From Enterococcus rivorum (GTDB lineage: Bacteria > Bacillota > Bacilli > Lactobacillales > Enterococcaceae), in NCBI RefSeq assembly GCF_001742285.1, contig NZ_MIEK01000078.1:62001-126000 (forward strand): a stretch of 64,000 bases of DNA. Direction: 5' to 3'. The position numbers were made by a program, and so were the translations under genes. This document shows, one piece after another, positions 16,092 to 24,759 of the stretch; within the stretch, counting starts at the first letter, position 1, and the number at the start of each line of letters is the position of its first letter. Below the pieces are notes generated by a model, which was not told the origin of the DNA, made no database searches, and worked only from the letters and a program-made list of their open reading frames with translations.

Positions 16092-17282
16092 ATGGGAGAA
16101 AAAGATTTTAAGTTATCTATACCAAAAAAAATAGTCGAAGAGTTTCGTCTGGAAAATGGAGAGGAAATAACGTTAAGAATCAAAGATCAGAAGGTTATAA
16201 TGGAACCTTCAAATAAGGAAGTTGGAAACCAAACTATTTCTTTAAGATGGTTTTTAATTCCAACAGTCATTGTTAGTCTGTTCTATTTTGTTTATCTTTT
16301 ATTCACTGGAGATACTCAGATTAATTTAGTAGGCCAACAATCTATCGCTAACATGGTCCTACAATTAGGGATTGTTAGCGGAACAGTTAGCTTTTTTATT
16401 TTTTTTATTAGGGGGAAAAACAATCAAATCACGACCCAATCCAAGGATATATATTGGCGGAATTTCCCAACAATTTTGATTTCTTTTGTTGTCATGTTAT
16501 TGTTTGCCTTATTGGTTTTTTTCAAGATTATTGGTCTTATTTTTGAGGGAGCGAGTTTTGATCGTTACACTGCCACGATACTCTTCGGGCTATTCACAGG
16601 GATTGTTAACTATTTTATGATTTATTCAGCATTATCAATTACCCCTTCTAAACTGACGAATATGCTAATTTTTGCAATTATTGGTGGTGTCCTAATTTCA
16701 ATGATTACTAATAAAGACTATTTGTGGTGGCAGCATAATTTTAGTTTTTTAGGAACGACAGAAGCGAAAAATAGCTGGCAATTTAACGTGACGTTAATGT
16801 TTTCAGCGTTATTGATGGTAGCGTTAATAGATTGTCTATTTGTTGAACTGAAAAGAGCTTTGCCTAATAATAAGCGATTGTCCATTCTGCGTATTTTGTT
16901 AACTTTAACCGCGTTGGATTTAGGAGCAGTAGGTTTATTTCATTATACTGAAACAGGTCGTTTTCAGGGCGTTCACAATCAAGTGGCTGGTTATCTAGTC
17001 TATCTAATCATTATTTTAATTATTGGGATAAGGTGGTTGCTGCCAAATGTAACGAAAGAATTTCTAACGATTTCTTATATGATTGGACTATTTTTGGTTG
17101 CAATTACCGTTCTATTTCAAAGTGTGGGTTATTTTTCTCTGACAGTCTTTGAACTATTAGCGTTTATGTTAGCATTTAGTTGGATTTTGTTGTTATTACA
17201 AAATCTTCAAAAAATAGCTCAGGAGGTGAACAACACTTTCCAAGTTGTTGTTGAAAGAGATGAAGAGAATTCCAGCAATTAG
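16092..17282 (+). CDS. AbrB-like domain fused to DUF998-type membrane protein
   Basis: A 396-residue protein of unusual make-up. Residues 1-45 look like a SpoVT-AbrB/MazE swapped-hairpin domain (LSIPKKIVEEFRLENGEEIT, then IMEPSN), a DNA-binding fold. The remainder has about ten hydrophobic helices with DUF998-like features. These include DYLWWQHNFSFLGTTEAKNS (about 213-232), where DUF998 proteins have a conserved NxxSxLG-like loop, and GLFHYTETGRFQGVHNQVAG (about 279-298). It may be a membrane-tethered DNA-binding sensor, or the AbrB fold may serve another purpose. GGGGG lies before the ATG. Monocistronic, terminator at 17319. Confidence 0.75.
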   Translation: MGEKDFKLSIPKKIVEEFRLENGEEITLRIKDQKVIMEPSNKEVGNQTISLRWFLIPTVIVSLFYFVYLLFTGDTQINLVGQQSIANMVLQLGIVSGTVSFFIFFIRGKNNQITTQSKDIYWRNFPTILISFVVMLLFALLVFFKIIGLIFEGASFDRYTATILFGLFTGIVNYFMIYSALSITPSKLTNMLIFAIIGGVLISMITNKDYLWWQHNFSFLGTTEAKNSWQFNVTLMFSALLMVALIDCLFVELKRALPNNKRLSILRILLTLTALDLGAVGLFHYTETGRFQGVHNQVAGYLVYLIIILIIGIRWLLPNVTKEFLTISYMIGLFLVAITVLFQSVGYFSLTVFELLAFMLAFSWILLLLQNLQKIAQEVNNTFQVVVERDEENSSN

Positions 17283-17318
17283 CGAGTTTTAATGTATAGT
17301 CTGCTAAACTAAAAAAAT

Positions 17319-17360
17319 GTTCTTATTTTGAGTTTGTTGATCAGAATAAGAACTTTTTTA
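17319..17360. terminator. Terminator between convergent genes
   Basis: GTTCTTATT at 17319-17327 pairs with AATAAGAAC at 17345-17353, followed by six T. A-run before the stem makes it usable from both sides. Confidence 0.8.
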
Positions 17361-17390
17361 TTAAGGTATTTTCATGCTATCTTAGTGTAT

Positions 17391-17714
17391 CTATTTTCCA
17401 TTCATCCTACCCTTTTTTCGGTATTTCTTTAGAGTAACTAAATCAGTAATACCCACGGAAAAGAAAATAAATATTAAAATCAGCCCACGGAAACGAGCCT
17501 CGTTAAAAGCATAGTTCGTCGAAAAAAGAAACAAAATGGAAGAAGAACAAAGGAGTGTAATACCGAAAATTTTATTTGAGAATTTCCAGACTCTCATGCC
17601 CAAAACGTAAGTGCTAATCCCACGATAGCCAAGACCTCCTGAACCCCTGCTACTTAATAAAAGACAACATAGACCTAATAGTAAAAGAACTAGAATCATA
17701 TTGCTATTACTCAA
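17391..17714 (-). CDS. Small SdpI-like membrane protein
   Basis: Membrane protein of 107 residues with three predicted helices. GLGYRGISTYVLGMRVWKFS (about 26-45) resembles the SdpI-family motif with Gly-Tyr-Arg and a Trp-x-Phe in the cytoplasmic loop. SdpI of Bacillus is an immunity and signalling membrane protein, but many relatives have no known role. I chose TTG 17714 because AAGGAGGA lies seven bases upstream; the frame extends 12 codons further but without a ribosome site. Ends in a basic tail. Not in an operon. Confidence 0.6.
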   Translation of the reverse strand: MSNSNMILVLLLLGLCCLLLSSRGSGGLGYRGISTYVLGMRVWKFSNKIFGITLLCSSSILFLFSTNYAFNEARFRGLILIFIFFSVGITDLVTLKKYRKKGRMNGK

Positions 17715-17978
17715 TATCTTTTCCTCCTTTTTGAAACACCCTATTTTCATTGATTTATTGAAATGCTCTTATTTTAAGTTCATTGTAGCATCTGTGTTAG
17801 AAATTGACTATCCACGAGATGGATACAAAAAGTTTTTACTGTAGGCGTTCTATAGGAATTATGTAATAATATAAGAGAAACCAATCAGTTGTTTTTTTGG
17901 TCAGTCAATAGACACAAGAGTTATAAAAAAGAAATGAATAACTAGCGAATTCTATTTAAATATTTAGGGGGAGAAAAA

Positions 17979-18956
17979 ATGAAAAAGAAACTATTTTTTG
18001 TTATGATTGCATGTTTAGTTGTGTTGACAGGTTGTAAAACAGAAAAGGTGCAGCCAACAAAGAGTCCATCATCTACAACCCAAACTGAAAATAAATCAGC
18101 ATACAATTCAGCAATGGAAAAAGGGAATGAAGCGATTGTAAATAAAGAATTTGATAAAGCAGAAGCTTCTTTTGAATTAGCTTTGGAGTACGATAGTAAG
18201 AGTGAAAAAGCTAAAAATTATTTAAAACAAGTTTCTATTTACAAAGAAGCGTTGAAAAATTTTAACAGTAAAATCTACAGCCAGGCCTTTGATTTAGCCA
18301 ACAATTTAAAAGAGATTTCTGGTTCCAAGAATCTTGCAAGATACGCGGATGAGCTTTTAAAACAAATAGAGCAAACCTTGGAAGAAGAGAAGAAAATTAA
18401 GACAGAAGTGATAACAACACCAATTGTTGTAAGAACATACTCAGAGGCAGAAAAACAAGCCATCACACAAGAATTTTTGAATTGGGCGATTCCTCGCGCT
18501 CAAATTGGAAATATGACAGTGACTAGTCAATATTTTGCCCATGGAGCTGGTGGAAGAGGAGACTGGTATGGAGTGACTGTTGATGGTCGAATACAAGTCC
18601 AGGAGTTGATGACCCCAGGATACAATGCTTTTGAGTTACACAGTTTAGGGGGCGTTGTTTTCTATACCTCCCTAGATGGCAGTACAGGACTAAATGAAAA
18701 TTTTGAAAGCATAGCCAGTGGATATTCGACAAAAGCGAATCCTGAAAAGAAAATTACCAAGTATCTATTAGCAGATACTGGTAATATCTATGAATATGGT
18801 GCGACTGGAAAAAGTATGATTGCCTTCAGTTCAGGATTTACAGAAGCATCAGATGATGGACAATTTTCTGATGATAGCTACCTACCTGTTTTTCAACAAT
18901 CGGGAGATGTAGATGCCATTAATAAGTTGAAAGAAATAGTCAGAAAATACCAGTAG
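17979..18956 (+). CDS. Lipoprotein with TPR-like region and DUF4767-like C-terminal domain
   Basis: Exported lipoprotein of 325 residues. Lipobox VVLTGC with lipidated C19, then a Ser/Thr/Gln linker to about residue 40. Residues 45-135 form helical repeats of TPR type (EKGNEAIVNKEFDKAEASFE and KEALKNFNSKIYSQAFDLAN). The C-terminal domain (about 150-325) contains FAHGAGGRGDWYGVTVDGRI and VVFYTSLDGSTG, resembling DUF4767 of Lactobacillales lipoproteins; this family call is from memory. It would sit on the outer membrane face. Monocistronic with terminator at 19033; GGGGGAG precedes the ATG. Confidence 0.75.
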   Translation: MKKKLFFVMIACLVVLTGCKTEKVQPTKSPSSTTQTENKSAYNSAMEKGNEAIVNKEFDKAEASFELALEYDSKSEKAKNYLKQVSIYKEALKNFNSKIYSQAFDLANNLKEISGSKNLARYADELLKQIEQTLEEEKKIKTEVITTPIVVRTYSEAEKQAITQEFLNWAIPRAQIGNMTVTSQYFAHGAGGRGDWYGVTVDGRIQVQELMTPGYNAFELHSLGGVVFYTSLDGSTGLNENFESIASGYSTKANPEKKITKYLLADTGNIYEYGATGKSMIAFSSGFTEASDDGQFSDDSYLPVFQQSGDVDAINKLKEIVRKYQ

Positions 18957-19032
18957 ATTTTAGATATTTATTTTTATGATTGAGTATCAAATTGAATGGG
19001 AATATAAGAGAGAAAAAGCAATGTTTTAATTT

Positions 19033-19086
19033 AAGAGGATGATGGAGCAGTCAGTTTGTCTTTTGACTACTTCATCATCCTCTTTT
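19033..19086. terminator. Bidirectional terminator
   Basis: AAGAGGATGATG pairs with CATCATCCTCTT, with inner AGTCA/TGACT pairing, and is followed by TTTTGCTTT. It lies between the lipoprotein gene and the convergent deoD. Confidence 0.8.
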
Positions 19087-19148
19087 GCTTTAACTATAAA
19101 TTAGTTTTTAGACGACTATCTTTAGAAATAAAATTAGATTTTGTCGAT

Positions 19149-19853
19149 TTAAGCAGTCAGTGTTTCTAAAGCGATAATAATCATGTCATTGAAAGTAGTT
19201 TGTCTTTCTTCAGGAGACGTTTGCTCACCAGTAATTAAATGGTCACTAACAGTCAGTAAAGAAAGAGCTTCGACGCCAAACTTAGCTGCCATATAATAAA
19301 GTCCTGCTGTCTCCATCTCAACTCCAAGGACACCATATTCACCCAAACGTAAAAATTCCTCTTCGTTGTCTTTATAAAAAGAATCGTCTGATAAGACATT
19401 TCCAACATGGATCGTCATGTCTTTTTCTTTAGCTAAATGGAAGGCTCTATCGATTAATTCAAAGGAACCAATTTGTGGGAAATCATAGGTTGGAAAATCA
19501 TTTTTAATCATTGAAGAATTCGTTGCTGCTGCTTGAGCAATTAAAACATCACGAATTGCGATATCTTTTTGAATAGCACCACAGGTTCCGATTCTAGCTA
19601 GTTTTTCAACGTGATAGTCATTAATTAATTCATGAATATAAATAACTGCTGAAGGCATACCCATGCCTGTTCCTTGTACCGAAATTGGTACACCTTTGTA
19701 AGTTCCAGTATAGCCTAACATTCCTCTGACTTGGTTATAACAGACAGCATCTTCTAGAAAATTTTCTGCAATATATTTTGCCCGTAAAGGATCACCCGGT
19801 AATAAGACGTGTTTGGCGATTTGCCCTGCTTCTGCTTCAATATGAAAACTCAT
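19149..19853 (-). CDS. deoD: Purine-nucleoside phosphorylase, DeoD type
   Basis: Cytoplasmic enzyme of 234 residues that splits purine (deoxy)ribonucleosides with phosphate into base and pentose-1-phosphate. Hallmarks: [15 protein letters not shown] (about 18-32), [17 protein letters not shown] (about 60-76), [12 protein letters not shown] (about 87-98), [16 protein letters not shown] (about 178-193) and [16 protein letters not shown] with the catalytic Asp (about 203-218). Length matches hexameric bacterial enzymes. AGGAGGG precedes the ATG. A perfect CRP-like site lies upstream. It fits functionally with the nucleoside transporter genes 1-7 kb to the right. Confidence 0.96.
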   Translation of the reverse strand: MSFHIEAEAGQIAKHVLLPGDPLRAKYIAENFLEDAVCYNQVRGMLGYTGTYKGVPISVQGTGMGMPSAVIYIHELINDYHVEKLARIGTCGAIQKDIAIRDVLIAQAAATNSSMIKNDFPTYDFPQIGSFELIDRAFHLAKEKDMTIHVGNVLSDDSFYKDNEEEFLRLGEYGVLGVEMETAGLYYMAAKFGVEALSLLTVSDHLITGEQTSPEERQTTFNDMIIIALETLTA

Positions 19854-19943
19854 AAAATCCCTCCTATTTTGTTTGTATCCGTTTTCTTTTTTACTATAAC
19901 ATGGAGAACTTTATGAATACCGTTAAAGGGGCAACCATAAAAG

Positions 19944-19959
19944 TGTGACGTAGCTCACA
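19944..19959. promoter_or_regulatory. Perfect TGTGA-N6-TCACA (CRP-type) site in front of deoD
   Basis: TGTGACGTAGCTCACA is an exact copy of the CRP half-site arrangement. On the minus strand a TATAGT -10 box for deoD lies at 19893-19898 with no good -35, placing the site centre about 65 bp upstream of the expected start point, close to a class I activator position. The Crp/Fnr-type gene next to it (20025-20735) is the likely binding protein. Confidence 0.75.
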
Positions 19960-20024
19960 TTTTTACTGTTAAGGGAATAATTGAAGTAAGCGATTTCAAG
20001 TGTTAGGATGAAAACAGAAATAAG

Positions 20025-20735
20025 CTATTTCCATTTTCTTAAAAATTGAAATTCTTCGGCTTCATCACAAACAGAAAGTAATTTCTCTTTATCCATAATG
20101 TGAAGATATTTCCCTTGGAAGTCAATGATTTTTTCGTCTTGAAATTCACTTAAGGTTTTAGAAACAGATTCTCTTGAAACTCCTAGCATATTAGCGAAAA
20201 GCGATTGATTGATCTTCATGTCTATTTTTAAGAGATTGTCTTCATCGTTACCGAAATTATAATAGAAATCAACAATCAAATTTGCGACTTTGCGACGTAC
20301 ATCATAAAAAGTTAAATAACGAATTAAGCGGTTCAACAAGCGAGTTCGACTAGCTAAGACAGCATAGGTTCGTTTCAAAATACAAGGGTGTTCGTCAATT
20401 AAAAAAAGGAAATTCTTTTTTGAGATAGTTAGTAAAGATACATCAGTGAGTGCTTCAACGCTAGAAAGACGGTATTCAGCATCTGAAAGGGCCTCGGTTT
20501 CGCCAATAATGTCTCCGGGAGTAGCAATGCCAAGTATGATTTCCTTGCCATCGTGCATGCGATAAATTTTTAATTGGCCAGATAGAATAAAATAAATCTC
20601 TTCCGTGTCATCATTTTCAAACATTAGGATTTGGTTTTTTTTGTAGTTACGTACTCTAAAAAAATTTTGATAAGAAGAAAGCTCTGTTTCCGATAAGTCC
20701 GAAAAAACATCAATTTTTTTTAGTTTTTCAATCAT
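20025..20735 (-). CDS. Crp/Fnr-family transcriptional regulator
   Basis: Transcription factor of 236 residues. Cyclic-nucleotide-binding-like beta-roll at about 10-125 (IYFILSGQLKIYRMHDGKEI, then GDIIGETEALSDAEYRLSSV). C-helix about 128-155, then a winged helix with recognition segment QSLFANMLGVSRESVSKTLS (about 181-200). There is no N-terminal cysteine cluster, so it is not an oxygen-sensing Fnr. The Arg/Ser residues that bind cAMP in E. coli CRP are not clearly conserved, so its ligand is unknown. It lies upstream of deoD on the same strand, with the perfect CRP-type site between them. Confidence 0.9.
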   Translation of the reverse strand: MIEKLKKIDVFSDLSETELSSYQNFFRVRNYKKNQILMFENDDTEEIYFILSGQLKIYRMHDGKEIILGIATPGDIIGETEALSDAEYRLSSVEALTDVSLLTISKKNFLFLIDEHPCILKRTYAVLASRTRLLNRLIRYLTFYDVRRKVANLIVDFYYNFGNDEDNLLKIDMKINQSLFANMLGVSRESVSKTLSEFQDEKIIDFQGKYLHIMDKEKLLSVCDEAEEFQFLRKWK

Positions 20736-21024
20736 GATAAAGGTCCTTTCCCATTGCGTTGTGATGACCTTAGTTTACCATTTTTTTATGTTGGAAAAAT
20801 GAAAAATTTAGGAGAATCGAAAAGAAATATTTCTGTGATTCTAAGGGAGGAATCATTTATAGTGCTACTTATTCTGATTCTTTCTAGTAGTTTTTTGATA
20901 GATCTGATGATGATTGGGGGAGAATTAAGTCCGAATGTTGGGGAAAGCGGAGAGAATCAAGTAAAAGTTATCAGGAATAGCGGTCACTTGTGAAAAATAA
21001 AAATTGTAAGGTGAGGAAAAGAAC

Positions 21025-22044
21025 ATGAAGAAAAAAGCGTTTAAAGTGTTAATCACAGCAATGGTATTGTCTTTGGTTTTAGTTGGTTGTGGTGGCAAAG
21101 GGGAAAAGAAATCTGAAGGCAATGCGGGCGAAAAAACACTAAAAATTGGGATGGTAACGGATTTAGGGAGTGTCAATGACAAGTCGTTTAATCAAAGTGC
21201 ATGGGAAGGGTTACAAAAATTAGAGAAAGATAAAGGGTATGAAGTCAAATACTTAGAACCTAAAGCGGATGCGGATGTTTTGCCGAACTTGTTAGAATTT
21301 GTCAATAATGGCTATGATTTAACTTGGGCAACAGCAGCAACATTAGAAGATGCGGTGACTGAAATTGCAAACGATCATCCTGATGCTAAGTTAGGTATTA
21401 TTGATTCAGCGATTGAGGTACCAAATGTTGCATCCGTCTCTTTTAAAGAGAATGAGGGAGCATTCTTAGTGGGGGTAATTGCTGGTTTAACAACGAAAAC
21501 AAATAAAGTTGGTTTTGTTGGAGGAATGGAAATCCCAGTGATTCAAAAATTTGCGGCAGGTTATCGTGAAGGGGTTAAAGCGGTGAACCCAGAAGCTAAA
21601 GTAATTATTAATTATACGGGTTTATTTAATCGCGTAGATATGGGAAAATCAGCAGCTTCAACGATCTATAATGATGGGGCAGATATTATTTTTCACGCGG
21701 CTGGTTTGACTGGAAATGGTGTGTTCAATGAAGCAACAGAACGTAAAAAAGATGGCCAAGACATTTGGGTAATTGGTGTTGATAAAGATCAATCACTTGA
21801 ATTTGGAGATGATGTTACCTTGACTTCTATGATTAAAAAAGTGGACGAAGCTGTTTATGCAATTAGCCAAGATTTAGCAGATGGCAAATTCCCAGGTGGA
21901 AAAGTAACTGAAATGGGCTTAAAAGAAAAAGGCGTTGATATTGCTCCAACTTCTGATAAAAATGTTGCGCCAGATGTTTTGAAAAAAGTTGAAGAGTATC
22001 GTGAAAAAATCATCAATGGGGATATTAAAGTACCTGTAAAATAA
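21025..22044 (+). CDS. BMP-family nucleoside-binding lipoprotein
   Basis: Substrate-binding lipoprotein of 339 residues for the ABC transporter encoded next. Lipobox LVLVGC with lipidated C22. The mature part has the BMP/TmpC pattern: IGMVTDLGSVNDKSFNQSAW (about 41-60), then GVIAGLTTKTNKVGFVGGM, ADIIFHAAGLTGNGVF and VIGVDKDQS. Family members bind purine nucleosides such as inosine or guanosine at the membrane surface. AAGGTGAGG precedes the ATG. The 289-bp gap before it (20736-21024) contains a small AGAATC/GATTCT inverted repeat at 20813-20842 and no clear riboswitch. Confidence 0.93.
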   Translation: MKKKAFKVLITAMVLSLVLVGCGGKGEKKSEGNAGEKTLKIGMVTDLGSVNDKSFNQSAWEGLQKLEKDKGYEVKYLEPKADADVLPNLLEFVNNGYDLTWATAATLEDAVTEIANDHPDAKLGIIDSAIEVPNVASVSFKENEGAFLVGVIAGLTTKTNKVGFVGGMEIPVIQKFAAGYREGVKAVNPEAKVIINYTGLFNRVDMGKSAASTIYNDGADIIFHAAGLTGNGVFNEATERKKDGQDIWVIGVDKDQSLEFGDDVTLTSMIKKVDEAVYAISQDLADGKFPGGKVTEMGLKEKGVDIAPTSDKNVAPDVLKKVEEYREKIINGDIKVPVK

Positions 22045-22083
22045 CTTTTCATTTTTAGAAAAAATCAAAAAAAGCGGATTATT

Positions 22084-22123
22084 AGGAGGAACAATTCACG
22101 CTTTGTTCCTCCTGTTTTCTTTT
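22084..22123 (+). terminator. Intra-operon hairpin after the BMP lipoprotein gene
   Basis: AGGAGGAACAA pairs exactly with TTGTTCCTCCT, followed by GTTTTCTTTT. It lies between the binding-protein gene and the ABC subunits, so partial termination would give excess lipoprotein over transporter. Confidence 0.8.
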
Positions 22124-22164
22124 AAAAAGTCTCGATAATAGCGATATATAAGAAGGTGGATTGA

Positions 22165-23685
22165 ATGGAAACAGTTTTAGAACTAAAACAAATTACGAAA
22201 ACTTTTGGGTCTTTTAAAGCGAATGAAGACATTAACTTTAAGCTGAAAAAAGGGGAAATCCATGCGCTTCTTGGAGAAAATGGGGCGGGTAAATCAACAC
22301 TAATGAATATTGTTTTTGGTCTCTATCAACCAGATAGTGGTGAAATAATTATCAATGGTCAGCCACAAATAATGGATAATCCTAATAAAGCGATTGATTT
22401 AGGGATTGGAATGGTGCATCAGCATTTCAAATTAGTGGAACCTTTTACTGTTACAGAAAATATTGTTATTGGGAAAGAACCGAAAAAAGGCGTTAAGATT
22501 GATTTGAAAAAAGCCAAAGCAGAGGTGCTGGCGTTATCTGAAAAATATGGTTTAGACATAGATCCAGATGCCAAAATTGAAGAGATCAATGTGGGGATGC
22601 AGCAACGAGTTGAAATTATTAAAACATTATATAGAGGCGCAAATATTTTAATCTTCGATGAGCCAACAGCTGTTTTGACGCCTCAAGAAATAACAGAGTT
22701 TTTAAACATACTTAAAAAGTTAGTTGCAGAAGGAAAATCGATTATTTTGATTACACATAAATTGAAAGAAATTATGGAAGCTGCTGATTCTTGTACAATT
22801 ATTCGTCGTGGAAAAGTAATTGAAACCGTTTCAGTAGCAACCGCAACGACAGATTCTCTAGCCGAAATGATGGTAGGAAAAACGGTTCACTTCTCAACTG
22901 AAAAGAAAGCTGCTAAGCCAAAAGACGTTTGTCTGGAAGTGAAAGAGATGGTCGTGAAAAATCCCCATGGCAATAATAGTATTGACGATTTGTCTTTTCA
23001 TGTTCGTGGAGGAGAAATTTTAGGGATTGCTGGCGTTGATGGCAACGGTCAAACAGAGTTAGTGGAAGCTATTACCGGTATGAGAAGGATTGATTCGGGG
23101 ACGATTTTAATTAATGGAGAATCTATTGGTGACCATTCACCGCGAGAAATTACGGAAAAAGGTATGGCACATATTCCAGAAGATCGCCATAAATATGGTT
23201 TGGTTTTAGATTTTTCAGTGAACGAGAATAGTGTTTTGCAGACTTATTATCGTCCAGAAATGAATCGAAAAGGCCTAATTAATCGAGAAGCGATGAATCA
23301 ATTAACGCAAAAGTTTGTTACAGATTTTGATATTCGAATCCCTTCAATTGAGACGAAAGCTCGCTCTTTATCTGGTGGTAATCAACAAAAACTGATTATT
23401 GCTAGAGAAATGAATATGCAGCCTAAAATGATGGTGGCGGTTCAACCGACTAGAGGGCTAGATGTGGGGGCTATTGAATTTGTTCATCAACAATTAGTGG
23501 CATTACGTGACAGTGGAGTTGCAGTTTTGCTGGTTTCATTTGAATTAGAAGAAATTTTAAATGTTTCCGATCGGATCTTAGTTCTTTTTGACGGTAAAAT
23601 AATTGGGGAAACAACACCAGAAACAACCAATGATCGTGAACTAGGATTAATGATGGCAGGGAAATATCAGAAGGGGGTAAGTTAG
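22165..23685 (+). CDS. ABC transporter ATPase, nucleoside type (NupA/YufO-like)
   Basis: Cytoplasmic ATPase of 506 residues with two nucleotide-binding domains, as in sugar/nucleoside CUT2-like importers. Domain 1: Walker A GENGAGKST (about 37-45), signature VGMQQRVEI, Walker B ILIFDEPTAVL. Domain 2: degenerate Walker A GVDGNGQTE, signature LSGGNQQKL, and Walker B with AVQPTRGLD in place of the usual catalytic Glu region. Only domain 1 is likely fully hydrolytic, as is normal for the family. It starts 120 bp after the BMP gene, behind a hairpin, and ends directly against the first permease gene. Confidence 0.95.
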   Translation: METVLELKQITKTFGSFKANEDINFKLKKGEIHALLGENGAGKSTLMNIVFGLYQPDSGEIIINGQPQIMDNPNKAIDLGIGMVHQHFKLVEPFTVTENIVIGKEPKKGVKIDLKKAKAEVLALSEKYGLDIDPDAKIEEINVGMQQRVEIIKTLYRGANILIFDEPTAVLTPQEITEFLNILKKLVAEGKSIILITHKLKEIMEAADSCTIIRRGKVIETVSVATATTDSLAEMMVGKTVHFSTEKKAAKPKDVCLEVKEMVVKNPHGNNSIDDLSFHVRGGEILGIAGVDGNGQTELVEAITGMRRIDSGTILINGESIGDHSPREITEKGMAHIPEDRHKYGLVLDFSVNENSVLQTYYRPEMNRKGLINREAMNQLTQKFVTDFDIRIPSIETKARSLSGGNQQKLIIAREMNMQPKMMVAVQPTRGLDVGAIEFVHQQLVALRDSGVAVLLVSFELEEILNVSDRILVLFDGKIIGETTPETTNDRELGLMMAGKYQKGVS

Positions 23686-24756
23686 ATGGAGCAACGCTTT
23701 TTAAAAAAATATGACTTTATTCTAATTCCTCTGATTGCTATTATTTTAGGGTTGTTATTAGGGGCAGTCATGATGTTAATCGGAGGGTACGATCCTCTTT
23801 TGGCTTACGGCTCACTGATTAAAAAGATTGTTGGAACTAGTTATGATTTAGGAGAAGCTTTTCGGACCGTTGTTCCATTAGTTATGAGTGGGTTGGCTGT
23901 TGCTGTCGCTAGTCATGCTGGGTTGTTTAATATTGGGGTTGATGGTCAAATCATTATGGGTTCTTTAGGGGCTTTGATTGTTGGAACTCAAGTTCAATTA
24001 CCACCGTTTTTGCACGGCTTGTTAGCGATGGTTGTCGGCGGATTATTTGGTGCTTTATGGGGCGGTTTAGTGGGCTATTTGAAGGCTAAAAGAGGCATCA
24101 ATGAAGTAATCAGTTCAATTATGTTGAACTTTATTGCACTCTATCTCAGTCATTACCTGATTCGTTTGTTTATGGATCAACCAGGGACTCAGCGTTCAAC
24201 GTTAATTAAAGATTCAGCTAGTATTAATATTGGTTGGTTATCTGAACGAATGGGTGGTGCACGTGTTCACTGGGGCTTTATAATCATGCTGTTCGCTGTC
24301 TTAGCCTATCATATTTATTTGAATCGTAGCAAATCAGGATATGAGATTCGTGCGGTAGGCCTGAATCCTTTTGCTTCAAAATATGCTGGAATGAAAGTCC
24401 CTGCTGTAATGATTCGAGCGATGATGATTTCAGGCTTGATTGGGGGCTTAATTGGTAGTTTTGAAGTCTTAGGTGTCTTTAAATATATTGCTATCAATTC
24501 AACAACTTCTGGTATCGGGTTTGACGGGATTGCCGTTTCATTATTAGGAGGCGGAACTGGCTTGGGTATTTTGCTTTCAGGAACATTGATTGGCTTGCTA
24601 ACGTACGGTGCTCAAGGGATGAGTTTTGGTGCAGGTGTGCCTAGAGAGATTATTAATATGGTTATTGCTTTTATTATTTTCTTTGTCGCAGCTTCAGGAA
24701 TTGTTCGTAGCATACTTTACCTATTTGGAAAAAATAAGCAACCGAAGGAGGGATAA
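23686..24756 (+). CDS. ABC transporter permease, nucleoside type (NupB/YufP-like)
   Basis: Membrane permease of 356 residues with eight to ten helices and the BPD_transp_2 pattern. Examples are GLAVAVASHAGLFNIGVDGQ (about 71-90), the cytoplasmic coupling region with RAVGLNPFASKYAGM (about 222-236) and GFDGIAVSLLGGGTGLGI (about 278-295). It pairs with the second permease gene three bases downstream. AGGGGG lies at the ATPase gene end just before ATG. Confidence 0.95.
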   Translation: MEQRFLKKYDFILIPLIAIILGLLLGAVMMLIGGYDPLLAYGSLIKKIVGTSYDLGEAFRTVVPLVMSGLAVAVASHAGLFNIGVDGQIIMGSLGALIVGTQVQLPPFLHGLLAMVVGGLFGALWGGLVGYLKAKRGINEVISSIMLNFIALYLSHYLIRLFMDQPGTQRSTLIKDSASINIGWLSERMGGARVHWGFIIMLFAVLAYHIYLNRSKSGYEIRAVGLNPFASKYAGMKVPAVMIRAMMISGLIGGLIGSFEVLGVFKYIAINSTTSGIGFDGIAVSLLGGGTGLGILLSGTLIGLLTYGAQGMSFGAGVPREIINMVIAFIIFFVAASGIVRSILYLFGKNKQPKEG

Positions 24757-24759
24757 GCA

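Noticed and set aside
20754-20993. 79-codon frame upstream of the BMP lipoprotein gene
   Set aside because: It begins at a TTG without a ribosome site, overlaps the leader of the leftward Crp gene and its translation has no coherent pattern.
20813-21024. Purine riboswitch in front of the nucleoside operon
   Set aside because: No purine-aptamer core or three-way junction could be seen; only a small AGAATC/GATTCT inverted repeat.
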